Shown: in pieces, positions 45,020-53,595 of the stretch
How positions within the stretch are numbered: position 1 is the first letter of the stretch
Layout of the letters: each line of letters starts with the position of its first letter
NCBI RefSeq assembly: GCF_035920345.1
Contig: NZ_CP109149.1
Location: forward strand, 8,742,001 to 8,806,000
DNA from: Nocardia vinacea
GTDB lineage: Bacteria > Actinomycetota > Actinomycetes > Mycobacteriales > Mycobacteriaceae
Length of the DNA: 64,000 nt
Reading direction: 5' to 3'
Translations under genes and position numbers: made by a program
Notes under the pieces: model-generated
Database searches by the model: none
The model's input: the letters and a program-made list of their open reading frames with translations, nothing else
Told to the model about the DNA's origin: nothing

Positions 45020-46207
45020 ATGACTGACATCGACAGCGGAATCCCATCTCTTCCGGGAGAAGCATCCCTTATAAGCTATCGAGATGATTTCATGCGCCTT
45101 TCGGCGACTCGAACCGATAGTCAAGAGATAATCGTCAGCCGAGGTGTGCTGTCACCACATAATCGAGTATTGTCAGATCTTCTGGAGGGGCGCCGAAGTC
45201 TGTTTGTCGTCACGCCGTCTGTCGATAGATTCTACGGAGATGCACTTCGGCAATGCATCGATTCAGGACTATTCAATCGCGATAGCAAGGTTGTGTCACT
45301 GAATTCTACCGAGGCATCCAAAGACCTCGACGCGGTCGGTGACTTATGCAATCAGTTCAAGCACTTCGGGCTTGGCCGCAATGCGCCGGTAGTCGCCATG
45401 GGGGGAGGAGTCTGCCTCGACATCTCAGGGCTCAGCGCCGCGCTTTATCGCCGCGGTGTACCAAATATCAAGGTGCCTACGACCCTTATTGGTCTCGTCG
45501 ACGCGGGGATAGGCACGAAGAATGCCGTGAATCACCGTGGCCACAAAAGCATGTTGGGTACATTCAGCACGCCCTTAGCATCGGTTCTGGACAGCACCTT
45601 CCTTGCGACGCTCCCGGCTCGGCACTTGCGGAACGGTTACGCGGAGATGCTGAAGATGGCTGTTATCGCTGATCACGCACTGTTCAAGATTCTGCGTGAG
45701 CACGGCCGCGAACTGATCCAGGGGAAGTTCCAAGGCTCTCATGGTTTGACAGACGAAGTCGTCATGAGATCGGTTGGTTCGATGCTTCAGGAGCTTTCAC
45801 TCAACTTGTATGAAAGATCCGACTACAGACGTAAGGTGGACTTCGGTCACACGTTCTCGCCGTATATCGAGACTGCCTCTATGCATTCGATCCTTCACGG
45901 TGAGGCTGTAGCCATCGATATCGCGTTGTCGACGCAGCTTGCGTGGAATCTGGGCCTTCTGAATATCGCCGATCGGGACGCGATCTTGGAGTCCTTGAAG
46001 GCTGTCTCGCTTCCTTGTTTGTGGGAAGGCATTGACGTCGGTGGCATGTATTCATCGCTCCGGTCCATACGACAACATCGTGGCGGCAGCCTTCATCTAG
46101 TTGTTCCAGACGGGATCGGAAGCTGTGTCTTCATCGAAGACGAAGACTTCGATCCCCGTCTACTCGCTGCCTGCGTGGACCAATTGTCTAAGTCCGATCG
46201 CCGTTGA
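45020..46207 (+). CDS. Sedoheptulose-7-phosphate cyclase (valiolone synthase family)
   Basis: A 395-residue member of the dehydroquinate synthase superfamily. Motifs are VVAMGGGVCLDISGLSAALY (NAD site, 124-143), KVPTTLIGLVDAGIGTKNAV (151-170), NGYAEMLK (Glu209), DFGHTFSP (His277) and LHGEAVA (His293); the last three are the metal ligands. DAGIG-x-K and HTFSP point to the sedoheptulose 7-phosphate cyclases (2-epi-5-epi-valiolone or 2-epi-valiolone synthase) rather than DHQ or 2-deoxy-scyllo-inosose synthase. The ORF opens at 44858; ATG 45020 with AAGG upstream fits the family length. It should commit the cluster to a C7 cyclitol. Confidence 0.87.
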   Translation: MTDIDSGIPSLPGEASLISYRDDFMRLSATRTDSQEIIVSRGVLSPHNRVLSDLLEGRRSLFVVTPSVDRFYGDALRQCIDSGLFNRDSKVVSLNSTEASKDLDAVGDLCNQFKHFGLGRNAPVVAMGGGVCLDISGLSAALYRRGVPNIKVPTTLIGLVDAGIGTKNAVNHRGHKSMLGTFSTPLASVLDSTFLATLPARHLRNGYAEMLKMAVIADHALFKILREHGRELIQGKFQGSHGLTDEVVMRSVGSMLQELSLNLYERSDYRRKVDFGHTFSPYIETASMHSILHGEAVAIDIALSTQLAWNLGLLNIADRDAILESLKAVSLPCLWEGIDVGGMYSSLRSIRQHRGGSLHLVVPDGIGSCVFIEDEDFDPRLLAACVDQLSKSDRR

Positions 46208-46262
46208 TCATGAGAAGCTTTTGACGAGTGCAACGTGCCCGTCCGAACCTAGGATGTTACCC

Positions 46263-47459
46263 GTGTCTCATTCACTCTTTCATCACCCGTATTGGCTGTC
46301 GGCTACCGACTGCGACTTCGAAGAGTTCTGCTCCATTGTGGAGCGCCCGGTCGACATCAGCGAATTTCGGTTTGCTGACCGTGTTGAACGGCGAGTGCTG
46401 ATTTATGGTGAGAAGTGTAATACTGGCGTGCTGACGGGACCGGATCGCTTGGCGATTCAGGCTGAGATCGCGAGGGCATTGGGCGACGGGCCCGGGATAG
46501 TCGTGTTCAAACATGCCTACGAACCTGCGGTATTGGATCGGGCATCGACATTATTCTTCGATCTAATCGACCGCCAGAAGACCCTCGACAGTGATGTAGG
46601 CGATCATTTCGGCAGCCCCGGTTCCAATGACCGGCTCTGGTCCGCTGTTGAGAAGCTCGCGGTTGAGGACGCCGAATTGTTCTGCGACTATTTCAGCAAT
46701 GACGTAGTCGCCATGGTTTCTGCTGCCTGGCTTGGCCCGAACTATCAAATAGTATCCGAGCCGAACTCGGTCAACCCGGGGAGTCCACCACAGGTCGGGC
46801 ACCGTGACTACCACCTTGGCCTGATGGACATCGAGTATGGATCGCGCTTTCCCGCCCATGTTCATCGGTTCTCGTCCGCACTGACACTGCAGGCAGCGGT
46901 TGCACATGTGGACATGCCTATCGAGACTGGGCCGACGAGATACCTTCCAAACTCCCAGAAGTTCGACGCAGGATTTCTCGCGATAAATCTTCCGGATTTC
47001 CGCCGCTATTTCGAGGATGAGAACACGCAGCTTTCTCTTGAGAAAGGTGACATTGTCTTTTTCAACCCGGCAGTCATCCATGGCGCGGGTGAGAATTCGA
47101 CGACTGACGTCAAGCGAATGGCAAACTTGCTGCAGATATCATCGGGTTTTGCTCGAGCGGCGGCTACCGTCGACAACGAGAGCATTGTCTGCGCGATATA
47201 CCCGGCATTGCGCAAACGGCGTGCAGCAGGCAATGACGTGAGAATGATAGATAATATTCTGGCCGCCGCGGCTGAGGGATATCCATTCCCCACGAATTTG
47301 GACCGCGACAGGCCTATCGGTTCTCTGTTTCCAGAGAGCCAACTCCTGCTCGTCAAGCGTGCGCTCGATGAAGACTGGGACGAGGCTCGACTCGTTGCCG
47401 AGCTAGCCGAGCAGGCATGGCGGAGGCGCAGCACGCTATCGAAGGACGACTCGCGTTGA
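46263..47459 (+). CDS. PhyH-family Fe(II)/2-oxoglutarate dioxygenase
   Basis: A 398-residue oxygenase. The metal triad is VGHRDYH (His180, Asp182) and the distal His273 in FFNPAVIHGAGENST, with Arg285 available for 2-oxoglutarate. The GTG at 46263 has AGGAT 8 bases upstream and is preferred over ATG 46254. It is 55 bp from the cyclase. It probably hydroxylates or otherwise oxidises the cyclitol or its acyl group. The first 100 residues extend beyond the minimal PhyH domain. Confidence 0.82.
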   Translation: MSHSLFHHPYWLSATDCDFEEFCSIVERPVDISEFRFADRVERRVLIYGEKCNTGVLTGPDRLAIQAEIARALGDGPGIVVFKHAYEPAVLDRASTLFFDLIDRQKTLDSDVGDHFGSPGSNDRLWSAVEKLAVEDAELFCDYFSNDVVAMVSAAWLGPNYQIVSEPNSVNPGSPPQVGHRDYHLGLMDIEYGSRFPAHVHRFSSALTLQAAVAHVDMPIETGPTRYLPNSQKFDAGFLAINLPDFRRYFEDENTQLSLEKGDIVFFNPAVIHGAGENSTTDVKRMANLLQISSGFARAAATVDNESIVCAIYPALRKRRAAGNDVRMIDNILAAAAEGYPFPTNLDRDRPIGSLFPESQLLLVKRALDEDWDEARLVAELAEQAWRRRSTLSKDDSR

Positions 47460-47534
47460 TTTCTGGACAGTCTCGCAGAGTTGCGATATTAATACTTCCA
47501 CTCAAACTGGTCCTAACGATGAAAGGCAAATACA

Positions 47535-48545
47535 GTGCGGTTCGGAATAGTTGGGCTGGGGAGAATCGGCACCTTTCATGCAAATACGCTTCTGACGACA
47601 CCGTCGGTCGGCGCACTGGTAGTCACTGACCTGGCGCCAGGGCGTGCCAAGCAGGCGGTGGAAAAGCTCGGCTCCGACCGCGTTGAGGTCGTTGATTCTA
47701 TGGAGGCGCTGCTCGAAGCCGACGTCGATGGGATTGTCGTTTCAGCAAACACCGATTCGCACGCCGAATTGATTGCTGCGTGTGTCGATGCGGCGATTCC
47801 GGTGTTCTGCGAAAAGCCGCTGGCGAGCAGCTGCGCGGCCGGCGCCGTGCTCCAGAAACGTCTCGCAGGATCTGCCGTGCCGGTGCAGCTCGGGTTTCAA
47901 CGGCGTCATGACATTGCCTTCGCCGCGGCGAGAACCGCAGTCAGGCAGGGCGAGCTGGGTTTCATCACCACCATCCGATCGACGACCCTGGACCCCGCAC
48001 CGTATTCGCAGGAGTTCATTGAGTCCTCGGGTGGCATGTTCCGGGACTGCGGCGTTCACGACTTCGACGCCATCCGTTGGGTAAGCGGCCAGGAGGTGGT
48101 AGAGGTCTACGCAGTCGGCGCAAACCAGGGTGCTGCGTTCTTCAGCGATTACGGCGACGTCGACACGTCGGCGGTCGTTCTCACGCTGTCTGGAGGAACT
48201 CTGGCCCTGGTATCTAATACGCGCTACAACGGGCGCGGTTACGACGTGCGTCTCGAGGTGCACGGGTCGGAAGATAGTGTCGCTGCGGGAATCGATGACA
48301 AGTGGCCGATGCGGTCGACTGAGCCTGGTGCACGTTTCCCTGCAGAAGACCCTTATCCGTGGTACCTAGATCGTTTTCGCGACGCCTACCGAAGGGAAAT
48401 CGAAGCCTTTGTGGATGTCGCAGCTGGAACTATTCCGTCGCCCTGCACGATCGACGATGGGCTCGAGGCCGACTGGATTGCCGAAGCATGCTTGACCTCC
48501 TATCGGGAGCGACGCCCGGTCCGGATCGACGAGGTGCGAATCTGA
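47535..48545 (+). CDS. Gfo/Idh/MocA dehydrogenase (inositol dehydrogenase-like)
   Basis: A 336-residue NAD(P)-dependent oxidoreductase starting with GTG. N-terminal FGIVGLGRIGTFHANTL binds the cofactor, VFCEKPLA carries the catalytic Lys, and GGMFRDCGVHDFDAIRWV has the Asp/His of the active site. It is close in style to myo-inositol 2-dehydrogenase (IolG). In the pathway it could oxidise a cyclitol hydroxyl to the ketone used by the aminotransferase. AAAGG lies 8 bases upstream. Confidence 0.88.
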   Translation: MRFGIVGLGRIGTFHANTLLTTPSVGALVVTDLAPGRAKQAVEKLGSDRVEVVDSMEALLEADVDGIVVSANTDSHAELIAACVDAAIPVFCEKPLASSCAAGAVLQKRLAGSAVPVQLGFQRRHDIAFAAARTAVRQGELGFITTIRSTTLDPAPYSQEFIESSGGMFRDCGVHDFDAIRWVSGQEVVEVYAVGANQGAAFFSDYGDVDTSAVVLTLSGGTLALVSNTRYNGRGYDVRLEVHGSEDSVAAGIDDKWPMRSTEPGARFPAEDPYPWYLDRFRDAYRREIEAFVDVAAGTIPSPCTIDDGLEADWIAEACLTSYRERRPVRIDEVRI

Positions 48546-48712
48546 AGCCGGTGGGAGTTGCGCCTGTTCACCATCGCTCGAGTTGATTCCACGCCGTATT
48601 CAAATCTCTGACTGGTATATAAACTGAAGCCGGCACGGTGCTCGGACCCCCCAAATTTCCAGCATAGCCGCGGTTCGTTCGGAAAGATCGCATCCCCAGG
48701 TTCGTTTCGGGT

Positions 48713-49657
48713 ATGTTGCGACACGTCATAGGAACTTCAATTTCATTGGATACCTCAATGCAAGAACAGCGGCTTGATACGTGCCTTCCACCCATCGTCT
48801 GTTGCATCGATGACCGTTATGTGCTTCCATTCTGCGTGTTGTTAGAGTCGCTGGCTCGCAGTAGCGCGCACTTCCATGGTGATCTTCAGATACTGGTTGT
48901 CCATGAGGTTCTGAGCGTTGATTCGAAGAAGCGAATCGACAGACATGCTAAAAGGCTCGGTCTGCGCGTAGAGTATTTTGCGGCGGATCCTGTAGACAAC
49001 CGTTTCCCGACCGACGGTCCCCACCCGGGACAGTTCACGCATTCGGTCTATCTTCGACTGTTAATCGGTGACATGCTTCCCGCCGTGCCGCGTGCACTCT
49101 ATCTGGATGCCGATCTTGTCGTATTGGGGGATATTCGGCCATTGCTCTTGAATCCTATGAAGGATCAGGCTATCGGCGCTGTTCAAGATCCAATCCAGTT
49201 GACTCTAGATCAGGGTTACGCCCTTCCAGGCTGGCAGGAAGAGGGAGTGCCCGGCGATCGCGAATATTTCAATTCGGGAGTGCTGCTCCTGAATCTTGAG
49301 GAGTGCCGCAGCCGCGGGCTGTTCGAGCGCGCGCTGAACTTTCTGGTTGACTTTCCCGAACGTGCCGCATGTTTAGACCAGGATGCATTGAACTGGGCAT
49401 CGAACGATGAGTGGCTGCGCCTCGACCGTTGCTGGAACACGCTGAATTCCCAGACCTTCATTTCCTATTTCGGTAGTGACCATTTCGAGAATTCGGGTGC
49501 TGGAAGTGCTATCGAGTTGCTTCTGGAAGATGAACGGAAGGCCTCCATTCTTCACTTTGCCGGTCCACGCAAGCCGTGGAGTGCTGAATGCCCCGAGTCG
49601 GAAGCGGTATCTGTATATCGTCGTCTGCTACGCGTCGTGATGGAGAATGATCAGTGA
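48713..49657 (+). CDS. GT8-family glycosyltransferase
   Basis: A 314-residue GT-A enzyme (alternative start ATG 48758). The metal motif is RALYLDADLVVLGDI, followed by REYFNSGVLLLNLEE and CLDQDALNWA, then LHFAGPRKPW near the C-terminus, all characteristic of family 8 (galactinol synthase/LgtC-like retaining enzymes). Its TGA overlaps the next gene's GTG. Galactinol synthases glycosylate inositol, so transfer to a cyclitol is a reasonable guess. Confidence 0.87.
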   Translation: MLRHVIGTSISLDTSMQEQRLDTCLPPIVCCIDDRYVLPFCVLLESLARSSAHFHGDLQILVVHEVLSVDSKKRIDRHAKRLGLRVEYFAADPVDNRFPTDGPHPGQFTHSVYLRLLIGDMLPAVPRALYLDADLVVLGDIRPLLLNPMKDQAIGAVQDPIQLTLDQGYALPGWQEEGVPGDREYFNSGVLLLNLEECRSRGLFERALNFLVDFPERAACLDQDALNWASNDEWLRLDRCWNTLNSQTFISYFGSDHFENSGAGSAIELLLEDERKASILHFAGPRKPWSAECPESEAVSVYRRLLRVVMENDQ

Positions 49658-50709
49658 ACTCGGCGAATAATTCTCATGATCCAGCTGCTCCTCTGCGTTG
49701 GGGGATTCTCGGCGCCGCGCGGATCAACAAGGCCGGAATAGTCGAGCCTGCCCGGCTGGCCGGACATCGTCTCGTAGCCATAGCAGCTCGGGACCGCGTA
49801 CGTGCGGAAGCGTTCGCGGGGTCCTTTGGTGTTGAACAGGTCTTTGACTCCTATGGCGCGGTTATCGACGCCGCGGAAGTTGATGCGATCTACAACCCAT
49901 TGCCGAATGGGACCCATGGCTATTGGAATATGAAGGCCATTGCGGCCGGCAAGCACGTTCTGTCTGAAAAGCCGTTCGCCGCGAACGCCGTCGAAGCATC
50001 CGAGGTCGCCGCTCTGGCGCGTGCGAGCGGCACTATCGTCATGGAGGCGTTTCACTATTATTATCATCCGGTCGCGCGGCGGATGCGCGAACTACTCGCT
50101 TCGGGTGAGCTCGGCGAACTGCGCCACGTTGAAACGATTTTCGCGATCCCTGCGCCGAAGCCTGAGGATCCGAGATGGTCTTTGTCGCTGGCAGGCGGAG
50201 CAGCCATGGATCTCGGATGCTACTGTTTGCATGCGCAACGAATGTTGGCCGAGTGGGGTGGTGGCGAGCCAGTCTTGCTCGATGCCCGAGCTGGCTTGCG
50301 CGCCGGTCTCGTGGAAGTGGATGAATGGCTGGAAGCGGAGCTGCAATTCCCTTCTGGTGCCAGCGGCCGTGTCAAATGTGACATGGCAGGAACGCGGCGC
50401 CGCGCGACTTTTAAGATCGTAGGCTCGCTGGGATCGGCTGTTGCTTGCGAATTTGTTGAGCCGCATCTGGATGACAGGATCTTGGTTTCCAGTTCAGAAG
50501 GTGATCGTACAGAGCACCTGGGGACACGGGCGACCTACTCTTATCAGCTGGATGTGTTCATTGCAGCCGTGCGGGGATATGGCGATGTTCCGACGAATGT
50601 CGACGATGCAGTCGCCAATATGCGATTGATCGATCAATGCTACAGTGCGGCGGGAATGCGACCCAGACCTCGTTCGGAACCAGTAGTCGAGGGCTTGCGG
50701 GGCGCTTGA
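49654..50709 (+). CDS. Gfo/Idh/MocA oxidoreductase (second)
   Basis: A 351-residue protein with RWGILGAARINKAGI (cofactor), VLSEKPFAANAVEA (catalytic Lys) and MEAFHYYYHPVARRMREL, resembling dimeric dihydrodiol or xylose dehydrogenases more than IolG. The GTG start overlaps the GT8 stop (GTGA), giving a coupled pair. Likely oxidises or reduces the sugar or cyclitol unit. Two dehydrogenases with a DegT enzyme allow two oxidation/transamination steps or one epimerisation. Confidence 0.88.
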   Translation: MNSANNSHDPAAPLRWGILGAARINKAGIVEPARLAGHRLVAIAARDRVRAEAFAGSFGVEQVFDSYGAVIDAAEVDAIYNPLPNGTHGYWNMKAIAAGKHVLSEKPFAANAVEASEVAALARASGTIVMEAFHYYYHPVARRMRELLASGELGELRHVETIFAIPAPKPEDPRWSLSLAGGAAMDLGCYCLHAQRMLAEWGGGEPVLLDARAGLRAGLVEVDEWLEAELQFPSGASGRVKCDMAGTRRRATFKIVGSLGSAVACEFVEPHLDDRILVSSSEGDRTEHLGTRATYSYQLDVFIAAVRGYGDVPTNVDDAVANMRLIDQCYSAAGMRPRPRSEPVVEGLRGA

Positions 50710-50956
50710 TCGTGGATTTCAGGTCACAAACAGCGCTGTGCGCTGCCAGAGTTGAGAATCAGAAGCATTCTGGTCCAAATATTCACCGCCGAGAAATCAG
50801 ATACCGCCGCTTACTCGTCGACTGCAACGGTTCGTGGCCTTACTCGACGCTCTGTAAGAGTCGGAATATTCGGCGGGTCTCGGGCCCGGGATGATGATGC
50901 GGACTGTACTAGATTGCAAGGTCCTGCGATATTCGATAAACTCTGAGGAGTTCGCA

Positions 50957-51301
50957 ATGCCCATCACAGTCAGTATCCCGACGATTCTCCGTACGTACAC
51001 CTCCGGTGAGAAGATCGTCGATGCTTGCGGCGTCACCCTGCGCGAAGTGATCGCAGATCTCGACGCTAACTATCGTGGTATTTCGGCCCGGCTGCTCGAT
51101 GGCGGCCAGATAAATCGCTTTGTTCTAATTTTCGTCGATGACGAGGATGTTCGATTTTCGGGCGGCCTCGACACGGCTGTATCGGACGTTTCTGAGGTAG
51201 CGATTTTGTCTGCAGTTGCCGGTGGCGCTGTCGATGTCCGGAATCTTGCGGATTCCCTGCCTGCACACCTCCAGGGGGCTACCAGGGAGGATGAACGATG
51301 A
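50957..51301 (+). CDS. MoaD/ThiS/CysO-type sulfur carrier with C-terminal tail
   Basis: A 114-residue ubiquitin-fold protein starting MPITVSIPTILRTYTSGEKI with AGGAG upstream. The sequence VAILSAVAGG (81-90) is the usual C-terminal Gly-Gly that is turned into a thiocarboxylate, as in CysO. Here 24 residues follow (AVDVRNLADSLPAHLQGATR then EDER), so the tail must be removed first or the protein works differently. No JAMM-type protease gene is in the window. Its TGA overlaps the moeZ ATG. It should supply sulfur to a cluster enzyme. Confidence 0.85.
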   Translation: MPITVSIPTILRTYTSGEKIVDACGVTLREVIADLDANYRGISARLLDGGQINRFVLIFVDDEDVRFSGGLDTAVSDVSEVAILSAVAGGAVDVRNLADSLPAHLQGATREDER

Positions 51302-52473
51302 GGTCCCTGCCGCCCTTGGTGGAGCCTGCGGCGGAGCTGACCCGGGACGAGGTCGCCCGCTACAGCCGCCATCTGATCATCCCGGACCTCGGTGTGGACG
51401 GGCAGAAACGTTTGAAGAACGCCAAGGTGCTGGTGATCGGCGCGGGCGGCCTCGGTTCGCCCGCGCTGCTGTATCTGGCCGCCGCCGGTGTCGGCACGCT
51501 CGGCATCGTGGAGTTCGACGAGGTGGACGCCTCCAACCTGCAGCGCCAGATCATTCACGGTGAGTCCGATATCGGTCGTTCCAAGGCCGACAGCGCGCGG
51601 GACTCGATTCTGGAGATCAACTCCGGAATCACGGTGGAGCTGCACAAGATTCGCCTGGAGCCCGACAATGCCGTCGACCTGTTCCGGCAGTACGACCTGA
51701 TCGTCGACGGCACGGACAACTTCGCCACCCGCTACCTGGTCAACGATGCCGCCGTGCTGGCGGGCAAGCCGTACGTGTGGGGTTCCATCTACCGGTTCGA
51801 GGGCCAGGTCTCGGTCTTCTGGGAGGACGCCCCCAACGGTCGCGGCATCAACTACCGCGATCTCTACCCGGAGGCCCCGCCGCCGGGCATGGTCCCGTCC
51901 TGTGCCGAGGGCGGTGTGCTGGGCGTGCTGTGCGCGTCCATCGGCTCGATCATGGTGACCGAGGCGATCAAGCTGATCACCGGCATCGGCGACCCACTGC
52001 TGGGCCGGCTCATGGTCTACGACGCACTCGACATGAGCTACCGCACCATCAAGCTGCGCCGCGATCCCGAGCGGCAGCCGATCACCGAGCTCATCGACTA
52101 CGACGCCTTCTGCGGCGTGGTGTCCGAGGAGGGCCAGGCCGCCGCGATCGGTTCCACCATCACCGCGCGTGAGCTCAAGGAGATGCTCGACGCGGGCAAG
52201 GACGTCGCCATCATCGATGTGCGCGAGCCGGTGGAATGGGACATCGTCCGCATCGAGGGCGCGACCCTGATTCCGAAGGACCGCATCCTCTCCGGCGAGG
52301 CCCTGGCCGAACTGTCGCAGAACACGCCGATCGTCTTGCACTGCAAGACCGGTATACGTTCGGCGGAGGCGCTGGCGGCGTTGAAGAACGCCGGCTTCTC
52401 CGATGCCACGCACTTGCAGGGCGGAATCATCGCCTGGGCCAACCAGGTTGACCCGTCACTGCCGGTCTACTGA
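51298..52473 (+). CDS. moeZ: MoeZ, adenylyltransferase-rhodanese sulfur activator
   Basis: A 391-residue protein. Residues about 20-270 form an E1-like ThiF domain: VLVIGAGGLGSPALLYLAAA, DASNLQRQIIHGESDIG, DGTDNFATRYL. Residues about 290-390 form a rhodanese domain with active Cys in LHCKTGIRS. MoeZ adenylates the C-terminal Gly of sulfur carriers and transfers sulfur to it. It is coupled to the carrier gene by ATGA. Base composition at third positions is much more G/C than in neighbouring genes, suggesting it came from a core-genome moeZ. CxxC zinc ligands of some E1 enzymes are not evident. Confidence 0.94.
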   Translation: MRSLPPLVEPAAELTRDEVARYSRHLIIPDLGVDGQKRLKNAKVLVIGAGGLGSPALLYLAAAGVGTLGIVEFDEVDASNLQRQIIHGESDIGRSKADSARDSILEINSGITVELHKIRLEPDNAVDLFRQYDLIVDGTDNFATRYLVNDAAVLAGKPYVWGSIYRFEGQVSVFWEDAPNGRGINYRDLYPEAPPPGMVPSCAEGGVLGVLCASIGSIMVTEAIKLITGIGDPLLGRLMVYDALDMSYRTIKLRRDPERQPITELIDYDAFCGVVSEEGQAAAIGSTITARELKEMLDAGKDVAIIDVREPVEWDIVRIEGATLIPKDRILSGEALAELSQNTPIVLHCKTGIRSAEALAALKNAGFSDATHLQGGIIAWANQVDPSLPVY

Positions 52474-52644
52474 GCGAGCAGATGCACCCACCTCATCGTC
52501 TCTGCGTATATCCGGCTTTGGCTATCGTCGGGTTGATACACACGCACAGTAGTCCGCTCTTGTTTCCCGGGAGATTGGACTGGCCGGAATTGATCGCGCG
52601 ATTCGCGGGCGGTGGTCCCTTCGGGGCTCAACTGCGTGGCCGGG

Positions 52645-53313
52645 CTACGAATAGCGTTCCACGCCAAGAGGATCGATATCGCCGCATGCCTCCAAAGTAA
52701 GTCCGAGCGGCCCAACCTGAGTTTTATAGGCCGCCACCGCGCTGCGCTTCATCGCGAGGGAGTGTGCATCGAGTCGGCGATATCCTGACGGAGGAGTGGA
52801 AGAACAGCGAGACGCTAGTGCGAACCATTCTTCATCGATGCAATATGGCACCTCGGAATAGAACCTAAGGCTCCATTTGGTGTCATTTCTTGCTGCTAAT
52901 ATTCGGAGTGCTTCATTGACTGACCAATGGTCAGGATGGCGCGCCATGCCTGCTGGACCCCATACATGCGTTGCCGAATCTAGTAGAGGCTGGAGGATTT
53001 CGACGAACTCGGCAGAAGCTGCGGGCTTCTCTCGATACTGTGCTTCCAGAATATTCAGCCGGCCCGCCGACTGCGTACCGAGGAGGTCGAGTGCCTCGAT
53101 GTCCTCGGTGATTCGTTCAGCGACACGCTCCGTGGAATCCTTAACCCCATTTTTCGCGTCCCACCAACCGATTGGGCTTCCAGGATCCGGGGCGCCCGCA
53201 AACACTGTCAGCACTTGGGCGGAATGATGGAGTATCGGCCAAGTTGACGATAAGACCGCGTCGTCCAGGTGTGGTGATACGACGATGTGCTTTTGGTGGG
53301 TTTCATCGAGCAT
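52645..53313 (-). CDS. PIG-L/LmbE-family deacetylase
   Basis: A 222-residue protein with the zinc motif SPHLDDAV (His15, Asp17, Asp18) and the second motif ARHPDHWSVNEA. GAGGAGGG lies 5 bases before the ATG. The family removes acetyl groups from GlcNAc-type glycosides (MshB in mycothiol, BtrD-like enzymes in aminoglycosides). It is the only minus-strand gene in the right two-thirds of the cluster and converges with moeZ. It implies that an N-acetyl-hexosamine is attached and then deacetylated (inference). Confidence 0.87.
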   Translation of the reverse strand: MLDETHQKHIVVSPHLDDAVLSSTWPILHHSAQVLTVFAGAPDPGSPIGWWDAKNGVKDSTERVAERITEDIEALDLLGTQSAGRLNILEAQYREKPAASAEFVEILQPLLDSATHVWGPAGMARHPDHWSVNEALRILAARNDTKWSLRFYSEVPYCIDEEWFALASRCSSTPPSGYRRLDAHSLAMKRSAVAAYKTQVGPLGLTLEACGDIDPLGVERYS

Positions 53314-53595
53314 AATGCCCTCCTCTGATCATTTCACATTGCCGTCGCGTCAAACACGGGCTTCAGGCAGTGTTCGAGATATGTGTATCGGTATTTCATG
53401 TTCAAGCAACCCTAGGTAGTCGTCTTGTGCAAGTCAATTATGTTTCCTTCATCTATCATGGATGGACGATTGGATGCTATTGGCATAATGTAATATGCGC
53501 CCGCTCGGTGTTGATAGTTATCACGCCGCGGTGGTAATGGCGCAATTGTCTGAGCATTGGAATTCGGGGACATCGATCGTGAGAGGGAAGCGGAA
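53314..53595. promoter_or_regulatory. Divergent intergenic region
   Basis: About 280 bp of lower GC between the leftward deacetylase gene and the rightward isomerase gene; must hold both promoters. No specific operator is recognised. Confidence 0.4.

Noticed and set aside
45020..46207. Calling the cyclase a 3-dehydroquinate or 2-deoxy-scyllo-inosose synthase
   Set aside because: The DAGIGTK and HTFSP pattern and the neighbouring genes fit sedoheptulose 7-phosphate cyclases better.
51070..52413. 447-residue minus-strand frame opposite moeZ
   Set aside because: Antisense artefact of GC-rich codons; the plus strand has ThiF and rhodanese motifs.
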